From a virus, in the IMG/VR virus record IMGVR_UViG_3300034061_005227, positions 34,378-98,377 of that record: a stretch of 64,000 nucleotides of DNA; one strand, 5' to 3'. The notes under the pieces were generated by a model that saw only the letters and a program-made list of their open reading frames with translations, was not told the origin of the DNA and searched no databases. Each line of letters begins with the position of its first letter. Within the stretch, counting starts at the first letter, position 1. Of the stretch, positions 1 through 9,122 are shown piece by piece. Both the position numbers and the translations under genes were made by a program.

Positions 1-897
1 ACAACATCATATTCTGTAACTGGTACATACAATGGTATGATTAATGGTTTGGGTACGAGAAATACTTGTAGTTCAACCTCTTCAACTAATGTTGTGGTTA
101 AACCAATACCAAATATACCAACATTAAATCCTGATACTACAATATGTCCAAGTGATTTTGCTGTGTTATATGGTTCATCAAATATTGGAACATTACAATG
201 GTACGATGCTTCAACAAGTGGAACATTGTTAGGTACTGGATATAGTTATACAACATCGCCCTTACTTAATAATACACCATTTTATGCTGAGGCGGAACTG
301 AATGGTTGTATTAGTTCAAGAGCAATGGTAAATGTTTTTGTTGACCCCAATTGTATATTACCAATTTACTTAGCAACCTTTGATGGTCACAATGAAGGTA
401 GAGAAAATCATTTGTACTGGTTAACAGAACAAGAAATTAATAGTTCACACTTTGAAATAGAGAGAAGTAACAATGGATATGATTTTATTAAAATAGGTAT
501 TGTGGAAACTGACCCATCCAAAAGTTACAACTTTATAGATAACTCACCTTATAGTGGTTCAAATTATTATAGATTAAAAATGGTAGATTTAGATGAAACC
601 TTTTCATATTCCTCAATCATTTATTTAGAAACAAAAAACCAAATAGAATCCAAAGTTTATCCCAACCCATTTGAAGATTCATTAATTTATACTTACGAAA
701 GTGAACAAAATGAAGAATTGGAGATACAAGTCATTAATATATTAGGACAGAAAGTATTTCAATATAATGTAAGTTGTCAAACTTGTGGAAATTATGTTTC
801 GATTAATACCTCCAATATTCCATCAGGAAAATATACCATAAGGATAAAACACCTATCATCCTTACACGAGACAATCCAAACAATGATAAAGAAGTAA
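1..897 (+). CDS. Secreted protein with Ig-like repeats and T9SS sorting domain (5' end missing)
   Basis: The reading frame is open to the first base, so the gene starts outside the window. The visible 298 residues hold Ig-like/cell-surface repeat sequence with paired cysteines. The last ~80 residues form a type A T9SS sorting domain: KVYPNPFEDSL, then a beta-rich stretch with NILGQKV and IPSGKYTIRI. In Bacteroidota such domains direct export through the type IX system and anchoring at the cell surface. A T9SS client is odd in a phage-like genome and implies use of the host export system. It is followed by a strong bidirectional terminator. Function beyond surface display is unknown. Confidence 0.8.
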   Translation, partial: TTSYSVTGTYNGMINGLGTRNTCSSTSSTNVVVKPIPNIPTLNPDTTICPSDFAVLYGSSNIGTLQWYDASTSGTLLGTGYSYTTSPLLNNTPFYAEAELNGCISSRAMVNVFVDPNCILPIYLATFDGHNEGRENHLYWLTEQEINSSHFEIERSNNGYDFIKIGIVETDPSKSYNFIDNSPYSGSNYYRLKMVDLDETFSYSSIIYLETKNQIESKVYPNPFEDSLIYTYESEQNEELEIQVINILGQKVFQYNVSCQTCGNYVSINTSNIPSGKYTIRIKHLSSLHETIQTMIKK

Positions 898-902
898 ATT
901 AA

Positions 903-934
903 AAACCCCACCATTAAAAGTGGGGTTTATTTTT
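903..934. terminator. Bidirectional intrinsic terminator
   Basis: Perfect 9-bp stem AAACCCCAC/GTGGGGTTT with an 8-nt loop, flanked by A and T runs, between convergent genes. Confidence 0.85.
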
Positions 935-1604
935 ACCATAATCTTATTTCTTTTTTATCGGGGGTGAAATATCTAATCTCACAAATAGTGTGCATATAAG
1001 TGTTGTCGAATAGAGTTGGTATTTTCGACCAAGTATAATCCATTAAACTGGTGAATAAAGTAAAACTAATATAATCGAAATAACTATCCCATTCTTTATA
1101 ATAATCTAACCTATCCTTTAACCAATCATAACTTATATATTTGTTGGTTTCCTTATCAAATGGATTTTTACAGATTACACTAATAGTAAAATACAGTCCC
1201 TCACTATCCATCGTAGGATAGACATCAAAAGCCTGAATATCCATAAGTAATTCTTTATAGTTAAATGTGGTTGATTTCTTTGCGTATTGTAAAAACTTAT
1301 TTTCTTGTTCAGGTTTAATATAGATTGCTTGAGGTGTTTCTAACTTTTGTTTTTTATCAACTTCTTTGAAATAATCATTACTTGTCATTTTACTAAAATC
1401 GTGAGCCGCCTCCTCAACATAACCTCTTAATGTATAACTTGAATATGAACTATCGTTTGGATTATCCATAGTCCAATATACTTTATCGCTATATTCGTCA
1501 TATTCTGGTAATAATGTAATATCACCCACTTGTAATGTTTTCTTACCACCTCTTAAAAACTTATAGAAGTATAACTTGATTGGTGAATCTATTTTCGGTG
1601 TCAT
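933..1604 (-). CDS. Hypothetical protein, 223 aa
   Basis: No family recognised. It is rich in aromatic and acidic residues, with no signal peptide, membrane segment or leader motif. The ATG is chosen because an ATATTTAT box lies just upstream on the minus strand (1623-1630). It is divergent from the PcfJ-like gene and convergent with the T9SS gene, so it is a single-gene unit. Confidence 0.6.
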   Translation of the reverse strand: MTPKIDSPIKLYFYKFLRGGKKTLQVGDITLLPEYDEYSDKVYWTMDNPNDSSYSSYTLRGYVEEAAHDFSKMTSNDYFKEVDKKQKLETPQAIYIKPEQENKFLQYAKKSTTFNYKELLMDIQAFDVYPTMDSEGLYFTISVICKNPFDKETNKYISYDWLKDRLDYYKEWDSYFDYISFTLFTSLMDYTWSKIPTLFDNTYMHTICEIRYFTPDKKEIRLW

Positions 1605-1622
1605 TTAATTTTTTCTTTAACC

Positions 1623-1630
1623 ATAAATAT
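1623..1630 (-). promoter_or_regulatory. Late-type box ATATTTAT
   Basis: Read on the minus strand, 18 bases before the start of the 223-aa gene; back to back with the rightward box at 1646. Confidence 0.55.
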
Positions 1631-1645
1631 AAGTGGATTAACTTA

Positions 1646-1654
1646 ATATTTATA
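1646..1654 (+). promoter_or_regulatory. Late-type box ATATTTATA
   Basis: Lies 21 bases before the ATG at 1676 and supports that internal start over the longer open frame. Confidence 0.6.
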
Positions 1655-1675
1655 CAGATAGACAGAAACTTATTT

Positions 1676-3298
1676 ATGAAAAGAATACTACAAGAAAAGA
1701 AGATAATTGAGATACTGAAAGAATACAACAACAAGTATGGTGTATTGTTAGAAGCATCTAAACTCAAAATATTAACTGATAAAGTTGGTTTCAGTGAACC
1801 AATCGCAAAAATATTCGATGAATTATGTGGCCCTTTAGCTATATGGATGGCCAACAAATTATACAAACATTATGTTCAAAGAACTAAGAGTTATAATGTG
1901 GAAGGTAATATGACTCCACAAGAAATAAAAGAGTTTACTATTAGTGAAATTAATAAAATACATACACCAACATTAACTAGAATTATTATTCCAATGATGG
2001 ATTATATCCGTGTTGGATTAAATGGAAACAAGTCATCACTTGAAGATGATAAATGGTCAGAGATTTTTGAAAAACAAAAACAATGGCATGATAGTTTAGG
2101 TGTAGGTGAGGGAAAAATCAACTATATTGAAAATGCTCCAATTTTAATTGATTTTAGGAATGAAGATGGTGAAGGTTTTTATTGGGCTGATTTGAATGTT
2201 AAAAACTCCCCTGAAGAATGTGAAAGAATGGGTCATTGTGGAAGAAGTTCATATGGATATCTATATTCATTAAGGAGTGATAAAAAGTTACCAGGAGGAA
2301 AGTTTAAGATAAATAAAAGTCATGTTACAGCTTCAATTGGAACTGATGGAATATTATATCAAATGAAAGGGCCTAGAAATGAAAAACCAAAAGAAGAGTT
2401 TCACAAATATATACAACCATTATTCTATCTTTTAGGTGGTGGAGGTGAAGAGGATGATTATTTAATCCAAGGTTTTGGAACTGAATATGCCGCACAACAA
2501 GATTTCAAACTTACAGATTTACCAAACCAAACAATAAGAGAACTTTATAGTAATAGACCTGAATTATTCAATACAAGAAGTTTACAAAGAAAATTAAGTG
2601 AGATGGGTATTGTTGAAGTTCAACCACTACAAACAACATTTACATTAGAAATAGACCCAAAAGATGTTGGTGATTATTTATCAGGTGACTATGTTTATAA
2701 AACTTATGGTAGTGCAAAAGACCAAAAAGTAAAAAGAGTGTATTTCTATGAAACAATAATGTCTGATGACGCTTGGGAAATGTGGGATAACTATGATGCA
2801 GATTGGAAATCCGCTTTAGAATATAATGTAGATTCAGAGAACGAAAAGAAAATTGAGGAAATCATCAATAGTATGATAGAAAAACAAGGTGGTGAAGTTG
2901 ATGAAGATATGAGTTTGGTTGATAAGATTGAAGAATATGATGAAAACTATGATATAAGAAATGCTATTAGTAGTAGTATTAATGAAGTTGAAAGTAATGA
3001 ATATGTCAAATACTTAAGAGATACCATCAAAGATGCCTTAAATGAACTTGGTAATGTATTTGAGTTTACTAATGATAATATCAAAATACAAGTTGATTTG
3101 AATGATTTTGGCTTTCCTGAAGATGAATTGGACGAATACTATGAAAATTGTTATGATGACCCAGCTTGTGTTTTTAGAGAATTGGTGAGTGAAGATAATA
3201 TTGATTTACCAAAACCAAGTTTCGATGACAGATGGTATCCAAGTATTGATGAAGATGACTTCAATCAATATTTAAGTGACAGATTATACGATATATAA
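1676..3298 (+). CDS. Leader-tagged PcfJ-like protein, 540 aa
   Basis: The frame is open from 1580, but the ATG at 1676 follows a promoter box and gives the basic N-terminus MKRILQEKKIIEILKEYNN, ending GVLLEAS, like the leaders of this region (LxE site). At about residues 175-265 there is a PcfJ-like pattern: an ECERMGHCG motif, then YSLRSD, a beta strand with ASIGTDG, and QMKGPRNEKP. PcfJ-like domains occur in polyvalent proteins of phages and conjugative elements. The rest is very acidic, including the C-terminus. It is followed closely by the metallopeptidase gene, probably as one transcript. The PcfJ assignment rests on motif resemblance only. Confidence 0.6.
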   Translation: MKRILQEKKIIEILKEYNNKYGVLLEASKLKILTDKVGFSEPIAKIFDELCGPLAIWMANKLYKHYVQRTKSYNVEGNMTPQEIKEFTISEINKIHTPTLTRIIIPMMDYIRVGLNGNKSSLEDDKWSEIFEKQKQWHDSLGVGEGKINYIENAPILIDFRNEDGEGFYWADLNVKNSPEECERMGHCGRSSYGYLYSLRSDKKLPGGKFKINKSHVTASIGTDGILYQMKGPRNEKPKEEFHKYIQPLFYLLGGGGEEDDYLIQGFGTEYAAQQDFKLTDLPNQTIRELYSNRPELFNTRSLQRKLSEMGIVEVQPLQTTFTLEIDPKDVGDYLSGDYVYKTYGSAKDQKVKRVYFYETIMSDDAWEMWDNYDADWKSALEYNVDSENEKKIEEIINSMIEKQGGEVDEDMSLVDKIEEYDENYDIRNAISSSINEVESNEYVKYLRDTIKDALNELGNVFEFTNDNIKIQVDLNDFGFPEDELDEYYENCYDDPACVFRELVSEDNIDLPKPSFDDRWYPSIDEDDFNQYLSDRLYDI

Positions 3299-3333
3299 TT
3301 TTACTAAAATTAAAAAAAATACGAATTGGTAAT

Positions 3334-3984
3334 ATGAGAACGAACTTAAATGAAAGTGTAAACCAAATGTTGAAAAATATGGGTTTAGAAACAATAACTG
3401 AAGCTCGTATGAGTAGACAAGCTGTAAGAGAAGTTGTAAGAGATATAATAAAGATATTAAAAAGAGGTGAAGAAGGTTCTTTTATATTACCTGAGAACCC
3501 CGATGAAGATTTTTATTCATTTAATAACTACCCAGTTCAATTTAGTGTTGAATTACATTTAGTATTCAATCCTAATACTTTGAGGTTTATGACAAATGGA
3601 AGTTATAGTTTGGAAGATGATGTTGTTGAAGTAAAAATAATAGTTAATCCAAATAAATTGGAAGGACAATTATATGAGATTATAGAAGAATTAAACAATC
3701 TTATTGCTCACGAATTGGAACACGGATTACAAGAGTATCACGGGGAATTCAATTTAACTAGAAAAAAGAAAGAAAAAAAAGGTAAGAAATATTATATGTC
3801 ACCTGAAGAATTGGGGGCACAAATACAAGGATTTAGAAGAGTGTCAAAACTACAACAAACTCCATTTGAAGATGTTGTTAGAAAGTGGTTCAAAGACAAT
3901 CGTGAGATTCATAATATGAATCAAAAAGATGAAGAAAAAGTAATCCAAACCATATTAGATTACCACGAAGAAAAATACGGATAA
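3334..3984 (+). CDS. Leader-tagged zinc metallopeptidase-like protein, 216 aa
   Basis: The N-terminus (MRTNLNESVNQMLKNMGLE, then TITEARM) resembles the family C leader and ends in an ITE site. The core has HELEHGLQEY, an HExxH zinc motif, with a downstream glutamate in a SPEELGAQIQG segment as possible third ligand. From the TITEAR segment to the C-terminus it is related to the C-terminal half of the 637-aa protein at 11363, which carries a different leader. Starts 35 bases after the PcfJ-like gene with no promoter box between them. Substrate unknown. Confidence 0.6.
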   Translation: MRTNLNESVNQMLKNMGLETITEARMSRQAVREVVRDIIKILKRGEEGSFILPENPDEDFYSFNNYPVQFSVELHLVFNPNTLRFMTNGSYSLEDDVVEVKIIVNPNKLEGQLYEIIEELNNLIAHELEHGLQEYHGEFNLTRKKKEKKGKKYYMSPEELGAQIQGFRRVSKLQQTPFEDVVRKWFKDNREIHNMNQKDEEKVIQTILDYHEEKYG

Positions 3985-4033
3985 AATTAACCAAAACTTA
4001 ATGTAGATATATTGACAATGTGAATTATAATTC

Positions 4034-4042
4034 CTATTTATG
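4034..4042 (+). promoter_or_regulatory. Weak late-type box CTATTTATG
   Basis: Imperfect copy of the box, 17 bases before the TonB-dependent receptor start. Confidence 0.3.
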
Positions 4043-4059
4043 ATTCGCAACAACATTAT

Positions 4060-6888
4060 ATGAAAACATTATTATCGTTATTATTCGTTTTACTTCCCCT
4101 CCTCTCTTATTCACAAAATGTATTATTTGGTAAAGTAATTGATGCAACAACTGAAGAACCTTTGGTTGGTGTAACAATTATTATAAAGGGGACATCAACA
4201 GGTGTGATTACCGATTTTGATGGAACATTTTCAATTACAACAGAATTGGACACGATTGATTTGGTGTTTTCCTATATATCATATCAAAAGATTACAATAG
4301 AAAAAATCTCACTAGTTGGTGACCTGACAAGTTTGCCTGATATCTATATGAAAGAAGATATTTTACAGACAGGTGAAGTTGTGATTACAGCTGATAGGAT
4401 TGTAAAAAATGAAACAGCATTAATTGATATGAAAATGGAATCCAATATCTTATTGGATGGTATCAGTTCTGAGAAAATGAAAAGTACTGGTGACAATAAT
4501 GCGGTTGATGCAAGTAAAAGAGTTACAGGAGTTTCAGTCGAAAGTGGTAAATATGTTTATGTAAGAGGATTGGGTGATAGATATTCCAAGACATTATTAA
4601 ATGGAATTGAAATACCAGGTTTAGACCCAGATAGAAACTCATTACAGATGGATATCTTCCCAACCAATTTACTGAATAATATTGTCGTATCAAAAAGTTT
4701 TTCACCTGAATTACCTGCTGATTTTACTGGTGGATTGGTTAATGTGGAAACAAAAGATATACCTGAAACAAGTCAAGGTTCTTTCTCATTATCATTAGGT
4801 TATAATCCCCAAGTTCACTTCAATCCCAACTTCATAAGTGAAAAAGGTTCAGCGACTGATATATTGGGATTTGATGGTGGTTTAAGAAGATTACCTGACG
4901 AATTGAATAGAAGTTATATCCCAACCCCATTTAACAAACCATCAAATATCAGTTCAACACAACATCAACAAAACATAGTCAATTTGTTAAACAGATTGAA
5001 TCCTGTATTAGGGGCTACAACTGATTTAAGTATGATTGATTTCGGTGGTGGTATATCTTATGGTAAAACAAATAAGAACTTTGGATATATCTTATCAATC
5101 AATCATAAAACTGATTACAAGTTTTATACTGATGTAAAGTATGGTGAATATCAAAGGTCATCAAATCATAATGAGAATGAATTGATATATGCAACCAAAC
5201 AATCAGGACAACTTACTGAGATTAATAACTTCTTGGGTGGATTAGTTGGGTTTAACTATACCAAAGGTAAGAGTAAATACAAACTAAATCTTATTCATTT
5301 ACAGAGTGGGGAAAGTAGAGCAGGTGTATTCAATATAACTAACAACTCAAATGCCGTTGGACAATCAGGTTATGAAGCCAAATCATATAACTTGGAATAT
5401 AACCAAAGAGGTTTAACCAATTTATTATTAAGTGGAAAACATAACATCAATGATTGGAATGTTGATTGGAAATTATCCCCAACTTATTCTTCATCAGTTG
5501 ACCCTGATATTAGAAAGACACCATTCAGTTATGATGGAACATATACATTCTCATCTGGTGAAGCTGGTAATCCATCAAGGATATGGAGAAACTTAAGTGA
5601 GTTTAACAATAATGTTAAAGTTGATGTATCCAAACAATTTAATAACTTCAAATTAAACTTTGGTGTATCACATTCATATAAGTTAAGAGATTATAGTATC
5701 AAGTTATATGAATTGATGTTTTCCAAACCGCAATCTTGGACAACACCAGACCCAAATCTTGTTATGAGTACGGAAAACTTATATCCAAGTGAGATTAATG
5801 GAACATATATTCAATCTGGTAATGTTAACCCAAACCCAAATCAATATTCATCAAATGTGAATAACACTGGTGTATATGTTTCAGGTGAATATAATATTAA
5901 AAATAGATTCAAAATTAATGGTGGATTAAGAGCTGAATATTTTATCCAAAGACATACAGGAAGAGATATAAGATATGCCAATGGTGATATGAATGGAAAC
6001 AATCTTAAAAATGATATTGTATTAAATACATTTCATTTATTTCCATCTACTAACTTAATCTATTCAATAACCCCAAAACAAAATCTTAGATTATCATATA
6101 ACAGAACAATTGCCAGACCATCATTCAAGGAAATGTCTTATGCTCAAATATTAGACCCAATCACAAATAGAATATTCAATGGAGGTTTATTCAGTTATAA
6201 CGGAACTTGGAATGGTAATCTAAGAGAAACGAATATTGATAACTTGGATTTGAGATGGGAGTTGGCCAAAGATAAGGATTTTTACTCTGTATCAGGATTT
6301 TATAAACACTTTAATAACCCAATTGAATTGGTAAGAATACCTGAACAACAAACATCAACGGAATATCAACCAAGGAATGTTGGAAATGGGGATTTATATG
6401 GAATTGAGTTTGAGTTAAGAAAATCGTTTCTAAAGAACTTTTCTTTCAATACCAATGTCACCATTGCTCAATCCAAAATAACAATGACAGAGACAGAATA
6501 CCAAGCAAGGAAACAATATGAAAGAGATGGTGAGAACATAAACAATACCAGAGTTATGGCCGGACAATCACCATTTGTTATTAATACTGGGTTATCTTAT
6601 AATGTCGAAAAGATTGGATTAAATGTGGGTGTGTTTTATAATGTTAAAGGACAAACATTATCCATCGTTGGAACAGGATTATCACCTGATATCTATGATG
6701 AACCATTTCACTCATTAAACTTATCTGTAAGTCAAAAGATTAAGAATACATCAATAGATTTTAGAGTACAAAATATTCTTAATGATAGAGTGGAAAGTTT
6801 TTATCAATCATATAAAGCTGAAAAACAAATATTCAATTCAGTCAATCCTGGTGTGACATTTACATTTGGTGTAAGTCACAAGTTCTAA
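4060..6888 (+). CDS. TonB-dependent outer-membrane receptor, 942 aa
   Basis: Signal peptide (about residues 1-18, ending SYSQ), then a carboxypeptidase-D regulatory-like domain (about 20-105; GKVIDATTEEPLVGVTIIIKG), a plug domain (about 125-235; VRGLGDRYSKTLLNG) and a long beta-barrel ending in phenylalanine (VSHKF). Length and order are those of Bacteroidota TonB-dependent receptors, which import iron chelates, vitamins or glycans; the substrate cannot be read. No SusD partner or tonB/exbBD is nearby. It sits between leader-tagged phage-like genes and shares their AT-rich composition, so it looks like captured cargo, perhaps altering the infected cell's surface. It is intact. Confidence 0.9.
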   Translation: MKTLLSLLFVLLPLLSYSQNVLFGKVIDATTEEPLVGVTIIIKGTSTGVITDFDGTFSITTELDTIDLVFSYISYQKITIEKISLVGDLTSLPDIYMKEDILQTGEVVITADRIVKNETALIDMKMESNILLDGISSEKMKSTGDNNAVDASKRVTGVSVESGKYVYVRGLGDRYSKTLLNGIEIPGLDPDRNSLQMDIFPTNLLNNIVVSKSFSPELPADFTGGLVNVETKDIPETSQGSFSLSLGYNPQVHFNPNFISEKGSATDILGFDGGLRRLPDELNRSYIPTPFNKPSNISSTQHQQNIVNLLNRLNPVLGATTDLSMIDFGGGISYGKTNKNFGYILSINHKTDYKFYTDVKYGEYQRSSNHNENELIYATKQSGQLTEINNFLGGLVGFNYTKGKSKYKLNLIHLQSGESRAGVFNITNNSNAVGQSGYEAKSYNLEYNQRGLTNLLLSGKHNINDWNVDWKLSPTYSSSVDPDIRKTPFSYDGTYTFSSGEAGNPSRIWRNLSEFNNNVKVDVSKQFNNFKLNFGVSHSYKLRDYSIKLYELMFSKPQSWTTPDPNLVMSTENLYPSEINGTYIQSGNVNPNPNQYSSNVNNTGVYVSGEYNIKNRFKINGGLRAEYFIQRHTGRDIRYANGDMNGNNLKNDIVLNTFHLFPSTNLIYSITPKQNLRLSYNRTIARPSFKEMSYAQILDPITNRIFNGGLFSYNGTWNGNLRETNIDNLDLRWELAKDKDFYSVSGFYKHFNNPIELVRIPEQQTSTEYQPRNVGNGDLYGIEFELRKSFLKNFSFNTNVTIAQSKITMTETEYQARKQYERDGENINNTRVMAGQSPFVINTGLSYNVEKIGLNVGVFYNVKGQTLSIVGTGLSPDIYDEPFHSLNLSVSQKIKNTSIDFRVQNILNDRVESFYQSYKAEKQIFNSVNPGVTFTFGVSHKF

Positions 6889-6892
6889 AATA

Positions 6893-6918
6893 AAAACCCC
6901 CACTCTTAGGGTGGGGGG
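6893..6918. terminator. Bidirectional terminator hairpin
   Basis: Stem CCCCCAC/GTGGGGG (6897-6903 with 6911-6917) between the convergent receptor and the 98-aa leader gene. Confidence 0.75.
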
Positions 6919-6926
6919 AGATATAA

Positions 6927-7223
6927 TTAAAATTTACCAAATCCTTTATTTTTAGGTTTCACACATCTTTTAAGTAACTCACCAATATAATATGATAATT
7001 TTTCTTTTTCATCCTCATCTAAGGTATCTTCATCCCAAATTAAGTTATCAAAATCATAAAGTTTATTTTGAATTTCATCCAAATCTGATTCATCTTTATC
7101 CAAATCTGATTCAATTTTACTTAACATTTTTTTATAACTCTTCATAGATTCTTCATCCTCTTTGATTACTCTTTTAACCAATCTAGTTAAATCTCTTTCA
7201 GTCAATCTTACTATCTTTTTCAT
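6927..7223 (-). CDS. Family A leader protein, 98 aa
   Basis: Textbook family A leader: the first 20 residues are MKKIIRLTERDLTRLVKRVI, followed by KE, then a very acidic coiled-coil-like body (DLDKDESDLDEIQNK). If cut after IKE, a ~76-residue acidic product would be released. An ATATTTAT box lies 26 bases upstream on the same strand. No known domain; read as a small packaged protein by its leader only. Confidence 0.7.
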   Translation of the reverse strand: MKKIVRLTERDLTRLVKRVIKEDEESMKSYKKMLSKIESDLDKDESDLDEIQNKLYDFDNLIWDEDTLDEDEKEKLSYYIGELLKRCVKPKNKGFGKF

Positions 7224-7249
7224 TGTTTTTTTTTGAGTTTTATTTTTAA

Positions 7250-7257
7250 ATAAATAT
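7250..7257 (-). promoter_or_regulatory. Late-type box ATATTTAT
   Basis: Minus-strand box (GATATTTATTTA in context) 26 bases before the start at 7223. Confidence 0.6.
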
Positions 7258-7289
7258 CACTTAGATTAGAAAAAATAAAAACTATTCCT

Positions 7290-7297
7290 TACTTTTG
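7290..7297 (+). promoter_or_regulatory. Bacteroidota-type -7 element TACTTTTG
   Basis: Matches TAnnTTTG, 13 bases before the start at 7311; no clear -33 TTTG. Probably drives the small-gene cluster 7311-9956. Confidence 0.55.
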
Positions 7298-7310
7298 TAA
7301 AAAAACAACT

Positions 7311-7496
7311 ATGAACAGATATGACATATTCGTTATAACAGGTGATAATATTAAGAGTTTCAAGGTTTTTGCTGAAGATTTTGAAACTGATAATGGTTTC
7401 TACAGATTTTGGTATAATGACGAAACTGTTGCTTGTTACCCCATCAATTTCACAATTATCACATCAATTGAAAAAATATTAGAAGAAGATGTATAA
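7311..7496 (+). CDS. Small hypothetical protein, 61 aa
   Basis: First gene of a ten-gene cluster behind a host-type promoter. The protein is beta-rich and soluble-looking, with no leader and no family I recognise. Its end overlaps the next start by 8 bases, so translation is probably coupled. Confidence 0.65.
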   Translation: MNRYDIFVITGDNIKSFKVFAEDFETDNGFYRFWYNDETVACYPINFTIITSIEKILEEDV

Positions 7497-7743
7497 ACTA
7501 ATCAGAGAACGAGACAACTTAACCAAGGTTGGTAAAGATATTAAATATATTGAGTGGAATGAAGAGGGCAGAGTTTCCAACTCATATGATGAACCAGCTA
7601 TTGGTAGGTCATTAATATTAGACCCCCAGTATGTTGTTTATACTTGGTTAACAACTGAAATAACATCATTTACAAATGAAGATGGTGTATTGAAGTTCTC
7701 AACAAAAAACTCGAATTACACCTTGATACAAGAAAAGGGGTAA
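7489..7743 (+). CDS. Small hypothetical protein, 84 aa
   Basis: Overlaps the preceding gene by 8 bases. A soluble mixed alpha/beta sequence with no signal peptide or leader; no family recognised. Position in the early-type cluster suggests a role in takeover of the host, which is inference only. Confidence 0.65.
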   Translation: MYKLIRERDNLTKVGKDIKYIEWNEEGRVSNSYDEPAIGRSLILDPQYVVYTWLTTEITSFTNEDGVLKFSTKNSNYTLIQEKG

Positions 7744-7786
7744 AAATTAGGACTTATTGTTAATAGAAATGTAAAAACTAAATAAA

Positions 7787-7999
7787 ATGAAAATTATAGT
7801 AGAAAGAAACAACGATGAAAGACAATACCCAATCGTAACGATTGACACCAAAACTTGTCATTACCCATATGCTATCAGAGATGCACTTATGTTGGCTCTT
7901 GAGATTGATGGTTATCCTTTAAGTACTATCAATGAAGTTTTCTGTTTGACTCTCGATAAAGTCGAACCCGAAGAAACTAATTTCTCTGACATTTTTTAA
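7787..7999 (+). CDS. Small hypothetical protein, 70 aa
   Basis: Begins MKIIVERNN, superficially like a family D leader but without the ITExQ motif, so I do not count it as tagged. It is acidic at the C-terminus. The A-rich tract before the ATG is the usual start context here. No family recognised. Confidence 0.65.
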   Translation: MKIIVERNNDERQYPIVTIDTKTCHYPYAIRDALMLALEIDGYPLSTINEVFCLTLDKVEPEETNFSDIF

Positions 8000-8009
8000 T
8001 TAAAATAAA

Positions 8010-8384
8010 ATGAAAGATTTATTTGTCCCCTATGAACAATCCTTGGAATTAAGAGAACTTGGTTTTGATGAGATATGTTTGACTCATTACTGGGGTGAAA
8101 ATATATTGAATGAAGCTTATGGTGGTTGGATGAAAAACTCCAATACAAAATATGTTATGTCACCAACTTGGGAACAAGCGTTCAAATGGTTCAGAGACAA
8201 TTATAACTTAATTGGACTAGTTGAAGGTGGTTATGATAATGGTAAAAACATATTCACATATGTTATTTGGGATGGATTCAAGGATAATGTGATTGATGAA
8301 TATTTTGGAACATATGAAGAAGCCCAACTGAAATGTTTAGTTCAATTGAAATGTTTAGTTCAACTTATAAAAATAAATAAATAA
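8010..8384 (+). CDS. Hypothetical protein with duplicated C-terminal heptad, 124 aa
   Basis: Soluble protein with many tryptophans and aromatic residues (MSPTWEQAFKWFRDNYNL). The tail reads LKCLVQLKCLVQL because an ~18-bp unit (AAATGTTTAGTTCAATTG) is tandemly repeated in frame near 8332-8367, adding six residues. The pattern of aromatic residues is like phage proteins that read a sequence variable of the form 'display/edit' in T4-like genomes, but I cannot name the family. Confidence 0.6.
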   Translation: MKDLFVPYEQSLELRELGFDEICLTHYWGENILNEAYGGWMKNSNTKYVMSPTWEQAFKWFRDNYNLIGLVEGGYDNGKNIFTYVIWDGFKDNVIDEYFGTYEEAQLKCLVQLKCLVQLIKINK

Positions 8385-8387
8385 ATT

Positions 8388-8753
8388 ATGGAAGATAGAA
8401 TATTAATCAATGGTGTTTGGTATGTTAGAGAAACACAACCTGAAGAGGAAATAATACTTGATGATTTAACGCAAACCCTAAATATTATTTACGAAAATAG
8501 TGATTATTCTTGGGAAGCAACAAGAATCTTCAAAGATGATGGGGAAACATTTTACGATGGTTTTGATATCGAGTTTACAGATAAAACAAAAACCCCTTGG
8601 AAAACTGAAGATTGGGACAATATGCGATTTATTAATGGTGTTCTTGAAAATGATAACCATTCAATTAAACTTGCTGGGGAAGCAATGGATAATGAAGGAA
8701 TTAAACATTTAAAAGTATTTTTAAAATATCTTAAAGACAAACGATGGTTTTAA
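8388..8753 (+). CDS. Hypothetical protein, 121 aa
   Basis: Acidic soluble protein without leader or signal peptide; no family recognised. Ends 10 bases inside the next gene, consistent with one polycistronic transcript. Confidence 0.65.
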   Translation: MEDRILINGVWYVRETQPEEEIILDDLTQTLNIIYENSDYSWEATRIFKDDGETFYDGFDIEFTDKTKTPWKTEDWDNMRFINGVLENDNHSIKLAGEAMDNEGIKHLKVFLKYLKDKRWF

Positions 8754-9121
8754 CATATAAAGAATTGGATGATTACCTCGTTTCAATAGATGGTTTAATC
8801 CACGGATATACTGGTAATAAATTACTCAACTCTGACTTCTTTGAGGTTGGTGGAGGTTGGAATCAACTTATCAAAGACCTCATCTCTGACCTAATTAAAA
8901 TGGGTTGGAATAAAGAAGTAGTCCAAGTTAAAGAAAAGTATGGTACACTAAGATTCTATATCACAGAAGGAACTGATGACATACATAGAAGAATTGCCAA
9001 AGCTGAAATAGAAAGTTCAACAATCTGTGAAGCGACAGGAAAACCTGGTAAATTGAGAAATGATATTGGTTGGTGGAGAACTCTATGTGATGAAGAATAT
9101 GATAAAATCAAAAACAAATAA
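8744..9121 (+). CDS. Conserved hypothetical protein, 125 aa
   Basis: It contains the pattern QVKEKYGTLRFYI, a helix with IAKAEIESSTICEATGKPG, and a GWWRTLCDEEYD tail. I recognise this combination as a widespread bacterial and phage protein of unknown function whose paired C...C and W residues suggest a small metal- or ligand-binding fold. Overlaps the preceding gene by 10 bases and is followed after one base by the next. Confidence 0.7.
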   Translation: MVLTYKELDDYLVSIDGLIHGYTGNKLLNSDFFEVGGGWNQLIKDLISDLIKMGWNKEVVQVKEKYGTLRFYITEGTDDIHRRIAKAEIESSTICEATGKPGKLRNDIGWWRTLCDEEYDKIKNK

Positions 9122-9122
9122 T

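Noticed and set aside
6927-7223. Family A leaders as Sec signal peptides or mitochondrial-type export signals
   Set aside because: They are highly charged, lack a hydrophobic core and signal-peptidase site, and true signal peptides in the same window look different.
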